Positions 37,184 to 46,403 are shown, counted from the first letter of the stretch. The stretch is DNA of 64,000 nt from Dokdonella_A sp046347015 (GCA_046347015.1 JAXMHA010000003.1:157714-221713), one strand, 5' to 3'. Notes: generated from the letters alone by a model not told the origin. A program made the numbers and translations.

Positions 37184-38272
37184 ATGAGCGAATCCGCGCG
37201 CGGCGTTTCCCGTTCCCCCGGCGGCCTCGTCGGCCACATGCGCGCGTCGATCGAGACGATGTCGCCGGGTTACTTCAGCATGGTCATGGCGACCGGCATC
37301 CTGTCGCTCGCCGCGCACCTGCTCGGCATCCCGGTGCTCGCGAAGTCGCTGTTCGCGCTGAACGTGCTGCTGTTCGCGATCATTTGTGTGCTGGCGATCG
37401 CGCGGGTGTACTGGCATTTCCGCCGCACGCTGGACGACCTCTTCGACCACCTGCAGGCACCCGGCTTCTTCACCTTCGTCGCGGCGTGCTCGATCCTCGG
37501 CAGCCAGGCGCTGCTGATCGGCGGCAACGTATCCATCGCGATGTTGCTCGGCGCCGTCGGGCTGATTGCCTGGGTCGGCCTCACCTACACCATCTTCACC
37601 GTACTGACGATCAAGCAGGAGAAACCCCCGCTCGACCGCGGCATCAACGGCGGCTGGCTGCTGGCGGTGGTCGCAACGCAGTCGCTGGCCGTGCTCGGCG
37701 CTCAGCTCTCCGCCGAAGTGCCACAGCCGGTGCGCATGGAACTCAACTACTTCGCGCTGTCGATGTGGCTGTGGGGCGGGATGCTCTACATCTGGATGAT
37801 GTCGCTGATCTTCTACCGCTACACGTTCTTTTCGTTCTCACCCGCCGACCTGTCGCCGCCGTACTGGATCAACATGGGCGCGATGGCGATTTCGACGCTG
37901 GCCGGGGCGGTCCTGATCGACAACACGCCGCACGCGCCGTTCCTGCAATCGATGCTGCCGTTCCTGAAGGGGTTCACGGTGTTCTACTGGGCCACCGGCA
38001 CCTGGTGGATCCCGATGCTGGCGGTGCTGGCGATCTGGCGCCACGGGCTGAAACGCTTTCCGTTCACCTACGATCCGATGTACTGGGGCGCGGTGTTCCC
38101 GCTCGGCATGTACGCCACCGCGACCTTGCGCATGATGCGGGCAATGGACCTGTCCTTCCTCGGCCTGCTGCCGCACGTCATGTTCAGCCTCGGCTGCGCG
38201 GCGTGGATCCTGCTGTTCGGCGGGCAGCTCCGGGCGCTGCATCGCAACTGGCGCGCGGGCGCCCGCTCCTGA
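37184..38272 (+). CDS. SLAC1/TehA (TDT) family transporter or anion channel
   Basis: A 362-residue inner-membrane protein with about ten helices. The family is recognised from SPGYFSMVMATGILSLAAHLLG at the N-terminus, the WNFR-like ARVYWHFRRTLDDL, NYFALSMWLWGGMLYIW and FPLGMYATATLRM near the C-terminus. TehA and plant SLAC1 conduct nitrate, chloride and similar anions. It starts 35 bp after the nar-linked isomerase on the same strand, so a role in nitrate or nitrite movement is plausible; C4-dicarboxylate or sulfite export are alternatives within the family. Confidence 0.85.
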   Translation: MSESARGVSRSPGGLVGHMRASIETMSPGYFSMVMATGILSLAAHLLGIPVLAKSLFALNVLLFAIICVLAIARVYWHFRRTLDDLFDHLQAPGFFTFVAACSILGSQALLIGGNVSIAMLLGAVGLIAWVGLTYTIFTVLTIKQEKPPLDRGINGGWLLAVVATQSLAVLGAQLSAEVPQPVRMELNYFALSMWLWGGMLYIWMMSLIFYRYTFFSFSPADLSPPYWINMGAMAISTLAGAVLIDNTPHAPFLQSMLPFLKGFTVFYWATGTWWIPMLAVLAIWRHGLKRFPFTYDPMYWGAVFPLGMYATATLRMMRAMDLSFLGLLPHVMFSLGCAAWILLFGGQLRALHRNWRAGARS

Positions 38273-38280
38273 CGGCGCGG

Positions 38281-39126
38281 TCAGTAGCCCTGTGGAACGT
38301 ACTTGCAGCGCGACATCTGCTCGCGATGGCCGGCGACGATCCGCTCGACCTGCTCGCGCGTCAGCGCCTCGCGCCACTGGTTGGCGCTGCCGCGGCGGAA
38401 GAACCGCGTGTTCCTGGCCACTGCTTCGGTGAAGCCATCGCGCTTCTCGAGCGATGACAGCGACTTGAAGCTGGCGTGCGCGATGGCGCGTTCGATCCGT
38501 ACCCGATCGAGCCCCAATCCGGCCAGCTTCGCGATCCGCGTGAAGTGTTTCACGGGCTTCTCGAGCAGGTCCTCGTAGCGCACGAACAGCGCCCGGTCGC
38601 CGAGACGCTGCACCGTGTCCGCCCAGCCGGCGACGTGCTGTGACCACGAGCCGAGGAACTGGCTTGCGAACAACGCATCGTTCGCGGTCGCGACATCGTC
38701 ATCCCCGAGCCGCACAATCGCCTCGTCGATCGTCAGGCCGAAATGGTGCGCCATGCTGACCGCGATATCGAGCGGGTTGCGCACGACGTAAATTGCACCA
38801 GCCGTCACGTCCCAGTTGTACAGCGGATGGCCGTCGAAGCTGCCCGACGCGTTGTGCGACTTGACGAACCGCGTGCCCTGCGCGCGCTGTGCGATCAGCG
38901 CGTGGACCTGCGGCCGCAACCCGGAAATGTCGGCCAACGACAATTCGGTATGTGGCCGACCGGCAAGCTCGGTGAACCGTTCGGGCAACGCCTCGTCATC
39001 GCCGTAGCGCGAGAGATCGTTCGGCGACAACGGTTCGCTGCGGTTGGCGACGAGGTTGGCGAGGAACGCGCGAACCCACGTGTTGCCGGACTTCGGATAC
39101 GAAGCAAGCCAGACGATGTTGCCCAT
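38281..39126 (-). CDS. PAPS-dependent sulfotransferase domain protein
   Basis: A 281-residue cytoplasmic sulfotransferase-fold protein. The 5'-phosphosulfate loop WLASYPKSGNTWVRAFL is at the N-terminus, and the 3'-phosphate site is seen as YVVRNPLDIAVSMAHHFG. LFVRYEDLLEKPVKHF and the end FFRRGSANQWREAL complete a Sulfotransfer_1-type domain. The start at 39126 (MGNIVWLASYPK) fits the fold; an ATG at 39162 would add twelve residues. The acceptor is unknown. It converges with the TDT gene and is divergent from ssrA. Confidence 0.88.
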   Translation of the reverse strand: MGNIVWLASYPKSGNTWVRAFLANLVANRSEPLSPNDLSRYGDDEALPERFTELAGRPHTELSLADISGLRPQVHALIAQRAQGTRFVKSHNASGSFDGHPLYNWDVTAGAIYVVRNPLDIAVSMAHHFGLTIDEAIVRLGDDDVATANDALFASQFLGSWSQHVAGWADTVQRLGDRALFVRYEDLLEKPVKHFTRIAKLAGLGLDRVRIERAIAHASFKSLSSLEKRDGFTEAVARNTRFFRRGSANQWREALTREQVERIVAGHREQMSRCKYVPQGY

Positions 39127-39198
39127 CAGCGGGACGCAGAAGGTTGGGAATGGGAGGCGCACGAGCCTAAGGGATCACCGGCGTGCGCACCAGCCGCG

Positions 39199-39230
39199 TT
39201 GACTTTTCCGTCCCGCGTCACCACTATCCC
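39199..39230 (+). promoter_or_regulatory. Candidate promoter of ssrA
   Basis: TTGACT at 39199-39204 is a near-consensus -35. The -10 lies within CACTATCC (39222-39229) and is weak. The tmRNA 5' end at 39239 is about 10 bases downstream, which fits. The weak -10 makes the exact hexamer uncertain. Confidence 0.5.
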
Positions 39231-39238
39231 GGTTCCCC

Positions 39239-39593
39239 GGGGGCGACCTGGTTTCGACGGGGGCAGTGAAGCAGCTTGGAGCATGCCGAGGGCGTCATCT
39301 TCCTCGTTAATCCGATGGCAAAACATCAGACGCCAACGACGACGTCTACGCTCTGGCCGCTTAAGGCCTAAGCCCCGAACCCACTTGTGCCTGTGCTCGT
39401 GGATGTAGGGTCATCATCACGGGATCGCTGATGGCTGCCGCGGGTCGGCCATCGGTCAAACCAAAACCGGCTGGTCCCGCGGTGCGCTTCGCGCATCGTG
39501 CTGCCGCGGGACGAGACGCAACGGTGTGCTAAGCATGTAGCGCCGGGCGCGGAGCGCCTTCGGACGGGGGTTCGATTCCCCCCGCCTCCACCA
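39239..39593 (+). ncRNA. ssrA: Transfer-messenger RNA (tmRNA, SsrA)
   Basis: Rescues stalled ribosomes and tags unfinished proteins for proteolysis with SmpB. The 5' end GGGGGCGACC-TGGTTTCGAC and the 3' end GGGTTCGATTCCCCCCGCCTCCACCA form the tRNA-like half; the acceptor stem pairs GGGGGCG with CGCCTCC. The tag frame at 39332-39364 reads ANDDVYALAA followed by TAA, ending in the expected ALAA degron. It is 355 nt long, normal for a one-piece tmRNA. The 3' end doubles as the left attachment site of the integrated element. Confidence 0.96.
39580..39593 (+). other. attL-like core of the ssrA-integrated element
   Basis: CCCCGCCTCCACCA is the last part of ssrA. The same 14 bases recur at 46479-46492, and after one mismatch both copies continue ACAC. 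This duplicated core bounds a segment of about 6.9 kb that begins with an integrase, the pattern left by site-specific integration into the 3' end of ssrA. Confidence 0.85.
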
Positions 39594-39627
39594 AACACAC
39601 TAACCGAGACATCCCACAACACCCATT

Positions 39628-39653
39628 AAACCGCGCAGTGACGCGGTTTTTTC
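39628..39653 (+). terminator. Rho-independent terminator supplied by the element to ssrA
   Basis: AAACCGCG-CAGTGA-CGCGGTTT followed by TTTC gives an 8-bp stem, 6-base loop and a T run of six. It lies 35 bp after the mature tmRNA end, inside the inserted DNA, and so replaces the displaced native terminator found at 46498-46526. Confidence 0.8.
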
Positions 39654-39703
39654 TTGTCCGCACGTCCGGCAAGTCCCCGTGACTTCCCTTGAAACCCCGC
39701 AAG

Positions 39704-39727
39704 TTTGGCAGTAGGTTTGGCAACAGG
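39704..39727 (+). repeat. Left-end tandem 12-bp repeats, candidate integrase arm sites
   Basis: Two adjacent 12-mers, TTTGGCAGTAGG and TTTGGCAACAGG, differ at two positions. A matching pair sits near the right end (46393-46416). The shared core is TTTGGCRGTA. Position between the core and the integrase start suggests arm-type binding sites for the integrase or its excisionase. Confidence 0.6.
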
Positions 39728-39769
39728 TTCCGCCGCGAGTCGGCGGCTATCGCCAAAACGGATACTGCC

Positions 39770-40993
39770 ATGCCCAAGCGAATCGACCCGCTTTCACCTT
39801 CCGCCGTGACGAACGCCAAGCCGCACGGCAAGCCGTACACGCTGCGCGACGGGCACGGGCTTTTGCTGCTGATCGACCCGAGCGGCAGCAAGCTGTGGCG
39901 GCTGGATTACCGCCGTCCCGACACTGGCAAGCGCAACATGCTGTCACTCGGGCCGTTCCCCGCCGTGAGCCTGAAACGCGCGCGCGAGAAACGCGACGAT
40001 GCCCGCCGACTGCTGGCGGACGGGATCGACCCCGGCGAACACCGCAAGGCCGAAACGCAAGCCGGAACCGACACGTTCGAGGCCATCGCGCGCGAGTGGT
40101 TCGCCAAGTACGAACCGACCTGGGCCGCGCATCACGGCGACCGGATCATCCGCCGCCTTGAGCGTGACGTGTTCCCGTGGATCGGCCGCAAACCCGTTAC
40201 CGACGTGTCCGCCGCTGACATTCTGGCCTGCCTGCACCGGATCGACACGCGCGGCGCACGCGAGACCGCGCACCGGGCACGCGCGAACATCGGGCAGGTC
40301 ATGCGCTACGCGGTGGCGACTGGCCGCGCGCACGTTGACCCGACCCCTTCCCTGCGCGGCGCGATCCCGCCGCCAACCGAGCGCCACCTTCCGAGCATGA
40401 CCGAACCGGACCAAGTGGCCGAACTGTTGCGCGCGATCGACGGGTTCACGGGCACCTTTCCGGTGGCCTGCGCGTTGAAACTCGCGCCGCTGGTGTTCGT
40501 GCGACCCGGCGAACTGCGCCAAGCCGAGTGGAACAACTTCGACCTTGACGCGGCGGAATGGCGTTTCACCGCATCGAAAACGGACACCCCGCACATCGTC
40601 CCGCTGGCGGCGCAAGCCGTCGCGATCCTGCGCGACCTGTACCCGCTGACCGGTGCAGGCCGCTACCTGTTTCCCGGCACGCGCGATCCGAAACGGGCAC
40701 TGAGCGATGCCGCACTGAATGCCGCGCTGCGCCGCATGGGCTTCGACAAGGCGACGTTCACAACGCACGGGTTCCGCGCGCTGGCGCGAACGATTCTCGA
40801 CGAGCGGCTCGGGTTCCGTCCCGACCTGATCGAGCACCAGCTAGCGCACCGCGTCCGCGATCCGCTGGGCCGTGCCTACAACCGCACGCAACACCTTGCC
40901 GAACGCCGCACGATGATGCAGACATGGGCGGACTATCTGGACGGGCTGCGCACGGCACCGGGCAAGGTTGTGCCGATCCGCCGCAAGGCCTGA
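39770..40993 (+). CDS. int: P4-type tyrosine recombinase (integrase)
   Basis: Site-specific recombinase for integration at ssrA. It has 407 residues. An N-terminal arm-binding DUF4102-type domain (YTLRDGHGLLLLIDPSGSKLW ... LGPFPAVSLKRAREKRDDAR) precedes a core-binding domain and the catalytic domain. Catalytic residues are visible: Arg in VRPGELRQAEW (near 245), His-x-x-Arg in HGFRALART (near 331), the His in HQLAHRV and the Tyr nucleophile in AYNRTQH (near 370). All are intact. The start at 39770 (MPKRIDPLS) lies 177 bp inside attL and points inward. Confidence 0.95.
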   Translation: MPKRIDPLSPSAVTNAKPHGKPYTLRDGHGLLLLIDPSGSKLWRLDYRRPDTGKRNMLSLGPFPAVSLKRAREKRDDARRLLADGIDPGEHRKAETQAGTDTFEAIAREWFAKYEPTWAAHHGDRIIRRLERDVFPWIGRKPVTDVSAADILACLHRIDTRGARETAHRARANIGQVMRYAVATGRAHVDPTPSLRGAIPPPTERHLPSMTEPDQVAELLRAIDGFTGTFPVACALKLAPLVFVRPGELRQAEWNNFDLDAAEWRFTASKTDTPHIVPLAAQAVAILRDLYPLTGAGRYLFPGTRDPKRALSDAALNAALRRMGFDKATFTTHGFRALARTILDERLGFRPDLIEHQLAHRVRDPLGRAYNRTQHLAERRTMMQTWADYLDGLRTAPGKVVPIRRKA

Positions 40994-41039
40994 TTCCCGC
41001 CTTGTCCCTTGCTTTCCCGCACGTATCCTTTAGGCTACA

Positions 41040-41366
41040 ATGACCACGGTCGAAGTACGCCAGTACCGAACCGCCGACGGACGCCAACCGTTCGCGGAAT
41101 GGCTGGCAAAGCTGCGCGACCTGCGCACACGATCACGCATCCTGTCTCGCATCGACCGGTTGCAAGCCGGATTGCGCGGCGACTGGAAACCCGTCGGTGC
41201 CGGTGTGATTGAACTGCGCATCGACGTTGGGCCAGGTTTCCGCGTGTATTGCGGGCAGGACGGCGAAACGCTGGTGCTGTTGCTTTGCGCTGGCGACAAA
41301 CGAACCCAAGCAAAGGACATCGAGGCCGCCCATGCCTACTGGAAAGACTACCAAGCACGCCGCTAG
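41040..41366 (+). CDS. RelE/HigB-like toxin of a toxin-antitoxin pair
   Basis: A 108-residue protein of the phage-derived Gp49/HigB-like family, mRNA interferases that act on the ribosome. Family features are EWLAKLRDLRTRSRILSRIDRL, GDWKPVGAGVIELRIDVGPGFRVYC and the end LLLCAGDKRTQAKDIEAAHAYW. The ATG at 41040 is preceded by a weak ribosome site. It overlaps the antitoxin gene by 35 bp in the toxin-first order typical of higBA-type modules. Stabilisation of the element is the likely benefit. Confidence 0.9.
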   Translation: MTTVEVRQYRTADGRQPFAEWLAKLRDLRTRSRILSRIDRLQAGLRGDWKPVGAGVIELRIDVGPGFRVYCGQDGETLVLLLCAGDKRTQAKDIEAAHAYWKDYQARR

Positions 41367-41688
41367 CGTCCCGTTCCGCACGGCGGACTACCTGCGGACC
41401 CGCGCCGACATTGCGGGCTATCTGGAGGCAATGCTCGCCGACGGCGACGCGCGCGTGATGCCGATTGCACTCCGCACCGTGAGCGATGCCGTGGGCGGCA
41501 TGGCGGCGCTGGCCAAGCAAACCGGGCTGAGCCGCGAAACGCTTTACCGCACGTTGTCCGAACGCGGCAATCCGCGACTGGACACCCTGCGCGTGATCCT
41601 CGACGCATTCGGGCTGCGATTGAGCGTGCAGCCTGTCACGCCATCCCGGCAACGCGGAAAGCCGCATCCGAAGCACGCCGGCGCATAG
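41332..41688 (+). CDS. Xre-family antitoxin paired with the RelE/HigB-like toxin
   Basis: A 118-residue addiction-module antidote. The N-terminal part FRTADYLRTRADIAGYLEAML is family-typical, and the helix-turn-helix is MAALAKQTGLSRETLYRTLSE followed by NPRLDTLRVILDAFGLRLSV. It probably binds the toxin and represses the shared promoter. The ATG at 41332 lies inside the toxin gene, 35 bp before its stop. The basic C-tail is not conserved. Both genes look intact, unlike the DNA to their right. Confidence 0.9.
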   Translation: MPTGKTTKHAASVPFRTADYLRTRADIAGYLEAMLADGDARVMPIALRTVSDAVGGMAALAKQTGLSRETLYRTLSERGNPRLDTLRVILDAFGLRLSVQPVTPSRQRGKPHPKHAGA

Positions 41689-41692
41689 TCGA

Positions 41693-41749
41693 AAACCGCG
41701 CCTAGGCTGATCCCCGAACACCGGGCACCTTCCCCGGCTGGCGCGGTTT
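41693..41749 (+). repeat. Long inverted repeat after the toxin-antitoxin pair
   Basis: AAACCGCGCC (41693-41702) and GGCGCGGTTT (41740-41749) are perfect 10-bp arms around a 37-base loop that itself has CCGGG/CCCCGG segments. It begins 4 bp after the antitoxin stop and could end that transcript, although no T run follows beyond the TTT. Confidence 0.55.
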
Positions 41750-41776
41750 CCATCGAAGGGCGTGGAAGGTGCGCGC

Positions 41777-42229
41777 ATGGCGGACAATGGCGATTCTGAT
41801 AATGCCAGTTGGGAAGAACTTCGCGAGGGCCTACAGTGGCTGTCCCGTGAGGAGCTCGAAGCCTATGTCGTGAAGGCGGCGCGCGCACTTGACCTTGCGG
41901 AGCGGGACATGCAGACGATTCGCGCCCATCTCGTGCAACGAAGGACGTCAGAAGAAAGCTTGGCCTTTGAGCTGTCTGACATTGATGCACGTATCGCAAG
42001 GATCGAGGACGCAATTCCTGAGATGTGCGCAGCGCAAAGGCAACGCTCGCGGCACGATGTGGCGAGCGACGGAACATCGCCGTTCTCGAGTAACCGGCGT
42101 CAGATTCGATCGCGCCGAAGCGCCGCCATGGAACCAAGAACGGGCGCTCGCGCGATGCTGTGGCAAGACATCACGAACGCTGGACAGACGTCTGCGACAA
42201 TCAGGCGTCCGTTCGCACGACGCGTCTAG
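41777..42229 (+). CDS. Hypothetical element protein with coiled-coil N-terminus
   Basis: I do not recognise this 150-residue protein. Residues 10-90 (SWEELREGLQWLSREELEAY ... SDIDARIARIEDAIPEM) are charged and heptad-like, giving a probable coiled coil. After about residue 90 the sequence becomes basic and low in complexity, which may mean a frameshift near 42040. GGAAGGT seven bases before the ATG at 41777 is a good ribosome site, so at least the first half is probably expressed. It follows the toxin-antitoxin pair by 88 bp. Confidence 0.5.
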   Translation: MADNGDSDNASWEELREGLQWLSREELEAYVVKAARALDLAERDMQTIRAHLVQRRTSEESLAFELSDIDARIARIEDAIPEMCAAQRQRSRHDVASDGTSPFSSNRRQIRSRRSAAMEPRTGARAMLWQDITNAGQTSATIRRPFARRV

Positions 42230-42437
42230 CGCGCTAGAATGCAAAACGTATTTATGTCGCTAGGACGGTGTCAGCGTTGGAGCAACAGCTACGGCGACGC
42301 GCGGCCGAAGTAAAGCCAGTCAAACCATCCAGTTATCCGTGCATTGGCGCGCGGCCTATCGTTGCGCTGGGGAATTCGGCGACTTTGTCGTCGGTTTCGC
42401 GCGCACCATCTAGGCACTCACTAGCGGAGCGTGCCAC

Positions 42438-42656
42438 GTGGAAACTGCCGAACACCCTGCAACCCCAGCCGCGAAACTTGCTGCGGGTTGCCTGCTGACC
42501 GATGCTGAACTCGCCGCGCTGTATGGCGTAAGCCTGCAAACCGTTCGGAATTGGCGCTGGAGAGGCGAAGGACCGCGCTGGGTTCGTTTGGGCGCGCGCT
42601 GCATTCGCTACACCGCCGACGTGCAAGCGTTCATCGACAAGGCGAACGCGCCATGA
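42438..42656 (+). CDS. AlpA/excisionase-like helix-turn-helix protein
   Basis: A 72-residue MerR-like DNA-binding protein: LLTDAELAALYGVSLQTVRNWRWRGEGPRW, then VRLGARCIRYTADVQAFIDKAN, the classic excisionase/AlpA layout with helix-turn-helix and wing. Such proteins promote excision or switch on the integrase in P4-like elements. The start is a GTG at 42438. Sequence just upstream (42230-42437) is relatively AT-rich around 42240-42260 and may hold its promoter. Confidence 0.82.
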   Translation: METAEHPATPAAKLAAGCLLTDAELAALYGVSLQTVRNWRWRGEGPRWVRLGARCIRYTADVQAFIDKANAP

Positions 42657-43794
42657 CCGCGCCGAAGTCACCGGCAACTGCTGCCAGTGCACCGCATGCG
42701 GCGAATACTTCAACGGCATGCAACCGTTCGACAAACACCGCATCGGCCCGTTCGACGACACCCGCCGATGTCTGACCGTGCCGGAAATGACCGCGCGCGG
42801 CTGGACGCGCAATGCTGCCGGGTTCTGCGTGAACGCGCGAACTCTCTCGCCAAGCCTGCGCACGTCACACGGGTTTGTAGCGTCGCGTGGCACCCCGGCA
42901 ATCGTGACGCAAGGGCCGAACATGCGCGCGCCTCGACCTGCGCCGCGCACGGCTGGGGCGAACATCGGAGACGACCGCCCCGTTGCGGTGGCACTGGCAG
43001 TCGTTCACGCCGCGCGCGAGCAGCTAGACCAATACGCAACCGTCACCGATGCGCCAGCGTGGCAGGCTGTCGACGCCGCCGACCCGCTGGACACCGCGCA
43101 CGAAAGGCTGGCCGAAGCTATGGCGCTCGCCGCGACCCTGGAAGAAGGAATTTACAAAGCGCGTTCCGACGGCGGCGGATTCTTTGCAATCCCGGAACGC
43201 ATCGACCCCGTGGTGATTGGTCCGTCGATGACAATCGCCGAACTGAACCGGCGCTTGTTGCCGGGCCGGTGCACCTGTCGCGGTCGGTTCTGGCAAGTGA
43301 TCGGACGGGAGAGGTATCAGTTCGCGGCGCGCGATCATGGCCGAACTCGTCGTCGCGACGTGCGTGGATCGTGGACCGATCGTGCACCGTCGCTGGGCTC
43401 GCACAAGAACGCCGAAACCCGGCGCGGACTGACCGCTGGTGGACCTTGCCGCAACTCGGCGGCGCTGATCGGCAAGCGCGATTCACGAACGGCAATCGCC
43501 GGGCGGCCGCTGAACGGGTCAGCGCTGTATCGGCGCTGGGCGACTTCGGCACTTCCGAGGAACTGGACGACGCACACGCGACCTGGCCGTGTGAAGTCGA
43601 ACATCGGCGGTTGGCGGGTTCCGGTACGCGTCGGCAAGGACGCTGCCGGACATGGCGCAGCAAGCCATCGCATGGGGCGTTGTCGAAGGCCGGCTCGGGA
43701 CTGCTCGCCGAAGCCGAAACCGGCGACACCGACCGCACCGCTCCGGCGAGTGCGCGCATGGCTTCGGGAACTTGCGCCTGCACTCGACGCGTGA
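42653..43794 (+). pseudogene. Frame-disrupted zinc-ribbon phage-type gene and run-on
   Basis: The ATG at 42653 overlaps the AlpA-like stop (ATGA), as if coupled, but its frame ends after about 40 codons. A shift of one base lower gives a convincing zinc-ribbon protein from 42667: TGNCCQCTACGEYFNGMQPF, then HRIGPFDDTRRCLTVPEMTA and GWTRNAAGFCV. No start codon precedes it in that frame, so a single-base deletion near 42660 is likely. Further along the same frame, about 42960-43310, is again protein-like (IYKARSDGGGFFAIPERIDP). After that the translation turns Arg/Pro-rich and unconvincing until the stop at 43794. Confidence 0.5.
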
Positions 43795-46238
43795 CTGCAC
43801 GCGATGCGTCGCGGCTCGGCTACACGCAAGGGATCCGCCATGCGCGCGCAAAACTCGGACGCGAGCCGCGAAGGGTTCGGACCCGGTAGCCGTGACGTGG
43901 GCACTGCTCCGCAGTTGCACGAACTCCTGCAGCACTTATGGCACCGGGCACCTGAGCCTGGATTTCGACTAACCTGCTCGACTGCGAAGCCGAGGCTTGC
44001 CGAGAATCGTTCACGACCTGGCGACGAGTACAACCGCGCGGCCGAACCGCGTGCGATCGGCTGCTCGTTAGACATGTTCGATCGCGGTCTGCGCGCCGGG
44101 GCGACACCGGAGCCGGGACGGGCAGGTGGCAGCGCATCATTGTGGCGACGCTGGCCGAATGCGGCGTCATCGCAGCCGCAGCACACGCAAGCTTACACTG
44201 GCGCGTTGCGCTCGGCGCGAGTTGGAAAGGCCGGGATAGGTAATCATTTGCGGGGGCGCGGCGAGGGCCGCACGTGGTACATGCCCGGCACGAACCCGAT
44301 GACGCAAGCCGCTACGCCGTCTGGTCCCGCAGCGGCTGGACAACACTTACGACAGAGAGCACCGGGACCGAATGCGGGCTCCGGAGTCAGTCCGGGCGGA
44401 CGGTCGCATCGGCACGGGGCGCTCGCGCCAGTGGTCCACGGCGTCCCGCGCGTCCTGGCTGCCCGTGGTGCACATCTTCGCCGGGCTGTTCGTACGGCCG
44501 AAGGTGACGTGCGCCGGCGCCTAGCGCGATGGTCAACGGCCGGCGGGCAAGGTCGCTGCACTGCCCGGCGTCGATCCGCGATGGCACTCCGCCGAACGGC
44601 TGCCTGCGCTGACCGCGACTTTTGTGACGGCTTCGCAACGCCGGCCGCGTTGCGCGCCGGCGAGGGCGATCGCGGAAGAACCTGCCGATGCCGCCGACGA
44701 AGCGGCCGACTCCAATTCACCTGGAACGCCGCCAGCGCGGACGCATCGACTACCAGCCATGCCCGGCAGTGCGGATGATTCTCGGTGCGCGCATGGCGAC
44801 ATCACGGACGGCGGCCTGCGCGAGATCGACGCTGGTGCTGCGCGGTGCTGGTCTTCCAAGCCTCGCGTTCCCTGTGTGATCTGAAGTGGCGCGACTCAAA
44901 GGGCACCGACTGGCGGTCGAATGGGTACGCTGGACAAGCTGCTCGTCGCCGCGAAAGTGGCGTTGAGTTCGTTCGCGGCATCGGCAAGGAAGCGCTGACC
45001 ACGTGGGCGCGCGCGACCAGACCGGAGTTCTACAACGGTACCCAGATCCATCGCGTTGACGGGTCGGATGGCGACTTCGCGAACCGGGATGATGAACGGA
45101 AGTGACCGCCAGCAATCAGCGGCTGGCATCCGCGTTTGAGACTCATGAAAGTCATTCCGGATTGAGGGCGGGGCCGGGCAATCCCGCCGACAGGCTACTG
45201 CAACCTGGAGCCCCTGGCCGCCGTCGGCCGTGAATCGCGCACCACCGTCAATCATGAGGGCATCGAACACTTCGCTGCCACCGAACGGGCCGCATGCACC
45301 CGATGCGCAGCAGGGCGATTACTTGCCGGCGGAGCGGATGGCGCGGAAATCGGCCCGAGGACCAGTCGGCGCGTCCGGAAAACCGAATATCGAAGCGCGG
45401 ACCGATACCGGTCGAAAACAAACGCTCCGGTGTCGGACGGGCGACCAGTGCCGGCACCATCGCCACGGCTTGCCGCCGACAAGCCGAACGCGCCGGGCTG
45501 GAACGACGGACATGACGGGGGCGCAGCATCATCCAGCAAGAGTATGGGTTCCCGCAGGCAGCGATTCCTGCTGGACGTGAGTGCGCGATGCGCGCGACTC
45601 TCGCGCGGATCACGTCGGCACCCGGAAAGAGATCAAGACGATCTTGCCGTCCGGCCACTCTGTCGAAGCCGGCCACCACGGCCGCCGACATCCGGCAACG
45701 CCGAACAGCCGGACGAGAACCTCGGGACAGGCGGAGACGCGGCGATGGAACGCGCGAAATCGGCCCTCGACGAGCGGCGTTCCTCGCCGAAGTGAGCCGA
45801 CGCGCAACGGAGTGCCGCGGACCGTCAGCCACGATGCCGCCACATGGAAGACCACCTTCCACGGACCAACCGGAACTGGCTGCCGGGCGGGAACGTCGGG
45901 AGCGAGGAACCGACGGTTCTTGGAATGGGCGTACCTGGCAAAAGCGGTCGCAGACCGCGCAATGCAGCCGGAAGAACAAAGGGTGGCGGTCAGACAGCCG
46001 CGCCACGAACGGCACCGGGATAGGACAAGCGAACGACCTGCCTGCAAACACGGCTGCGATGTCCTGCTACATGACAATCGCACATTCGAGCCTGCGAATG
46101 GCGGGGATCGCGAAACCTGCCGGCTGGCAGGCTTGCACCGCGCGCCCCGCACGCGCAGACTATTTCTGAAAAAGGCGCGCGCCGTGCCGAGCGCAAGGCC
46201 GGCGAACTGTAGGGGCCGAGACAGCATCGGCGGCGTGA
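43795..46238. other. Gene-poor, apparently decayed right half of the element
   Basis: About 2.4 kb with high GC but no reading frame on either strand that reads as a whole protein; long open frames exist but are Arg/Ser/Pro-rich shadows. Short protein-like stretches occur in different frames: one at 44127-44243 (listed separately), one ending at 45105 (VRGIGKEALTTWARATRPEF then YNGTQIHRVDGSDGDFANR), and one around 45920-45990 (EWAYLAKAVADRAMQPEEQ). This is what coding DNA with several frameshifts looks like. I see no RNA gene, CRISPR array or insertion sequence in it. Confidence 0.5.
44127..44243 (+). pseudogene. Protein fragment in decayed element region
   Basis: An open frame ending at TAA 44241-44243 reads WQRIIVATLAECGVIAAAAH then ASLHWRVALGASWKGRDR. 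The composition is far more protein-like than the surrounding frames. No start codon with a ribosome site precedes it in frame, so I take it as the C-terminal remnant of a gene. No family was recognised. Confidence 0.4.
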
Positions 46239-46403
46239 TGCCACGCGGTATCGTGGGAGCTGTGCGGACGGAGCAAGCCACGGTTCGGACAGTGGCTATC
46301 AGACAATTTGTCCGATAGCGACGGGAAGGCCATCCAGCGCGCGCGTTACCTGTTCGAGGTGTTCGGCGCGCGCCACGAGAGCGTCGCGCCACGTTGGCGG
46401 TAA
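46239..46403 (+). pseudogene. C-terminal fragment of an element protein
   Basis: After an in-frame TGA at 46236, 54 codons run to TAA at 46401: CHAVSWELCGRSKPRFGQWL, then SDNLSDSDGKAIQRARYLFE and VFGARHESVAPRWR. It reads like the natural end of a larger protein, with no start codon at its head. The stop overlaps the right-end tandem repeat. The family is unknown; replication or primase proteins are common at this position in P4-like elements, but that is a guess. Confidence 0.45.

Noticed and set aside
45248..46318. Open frames of 245-267 codons in the element's right part
   Set aside because: Both strands give Arg/Ser/Pro-rich translations with no domain; they are not supported as genes, although short protein-like pieces occur in other frames.
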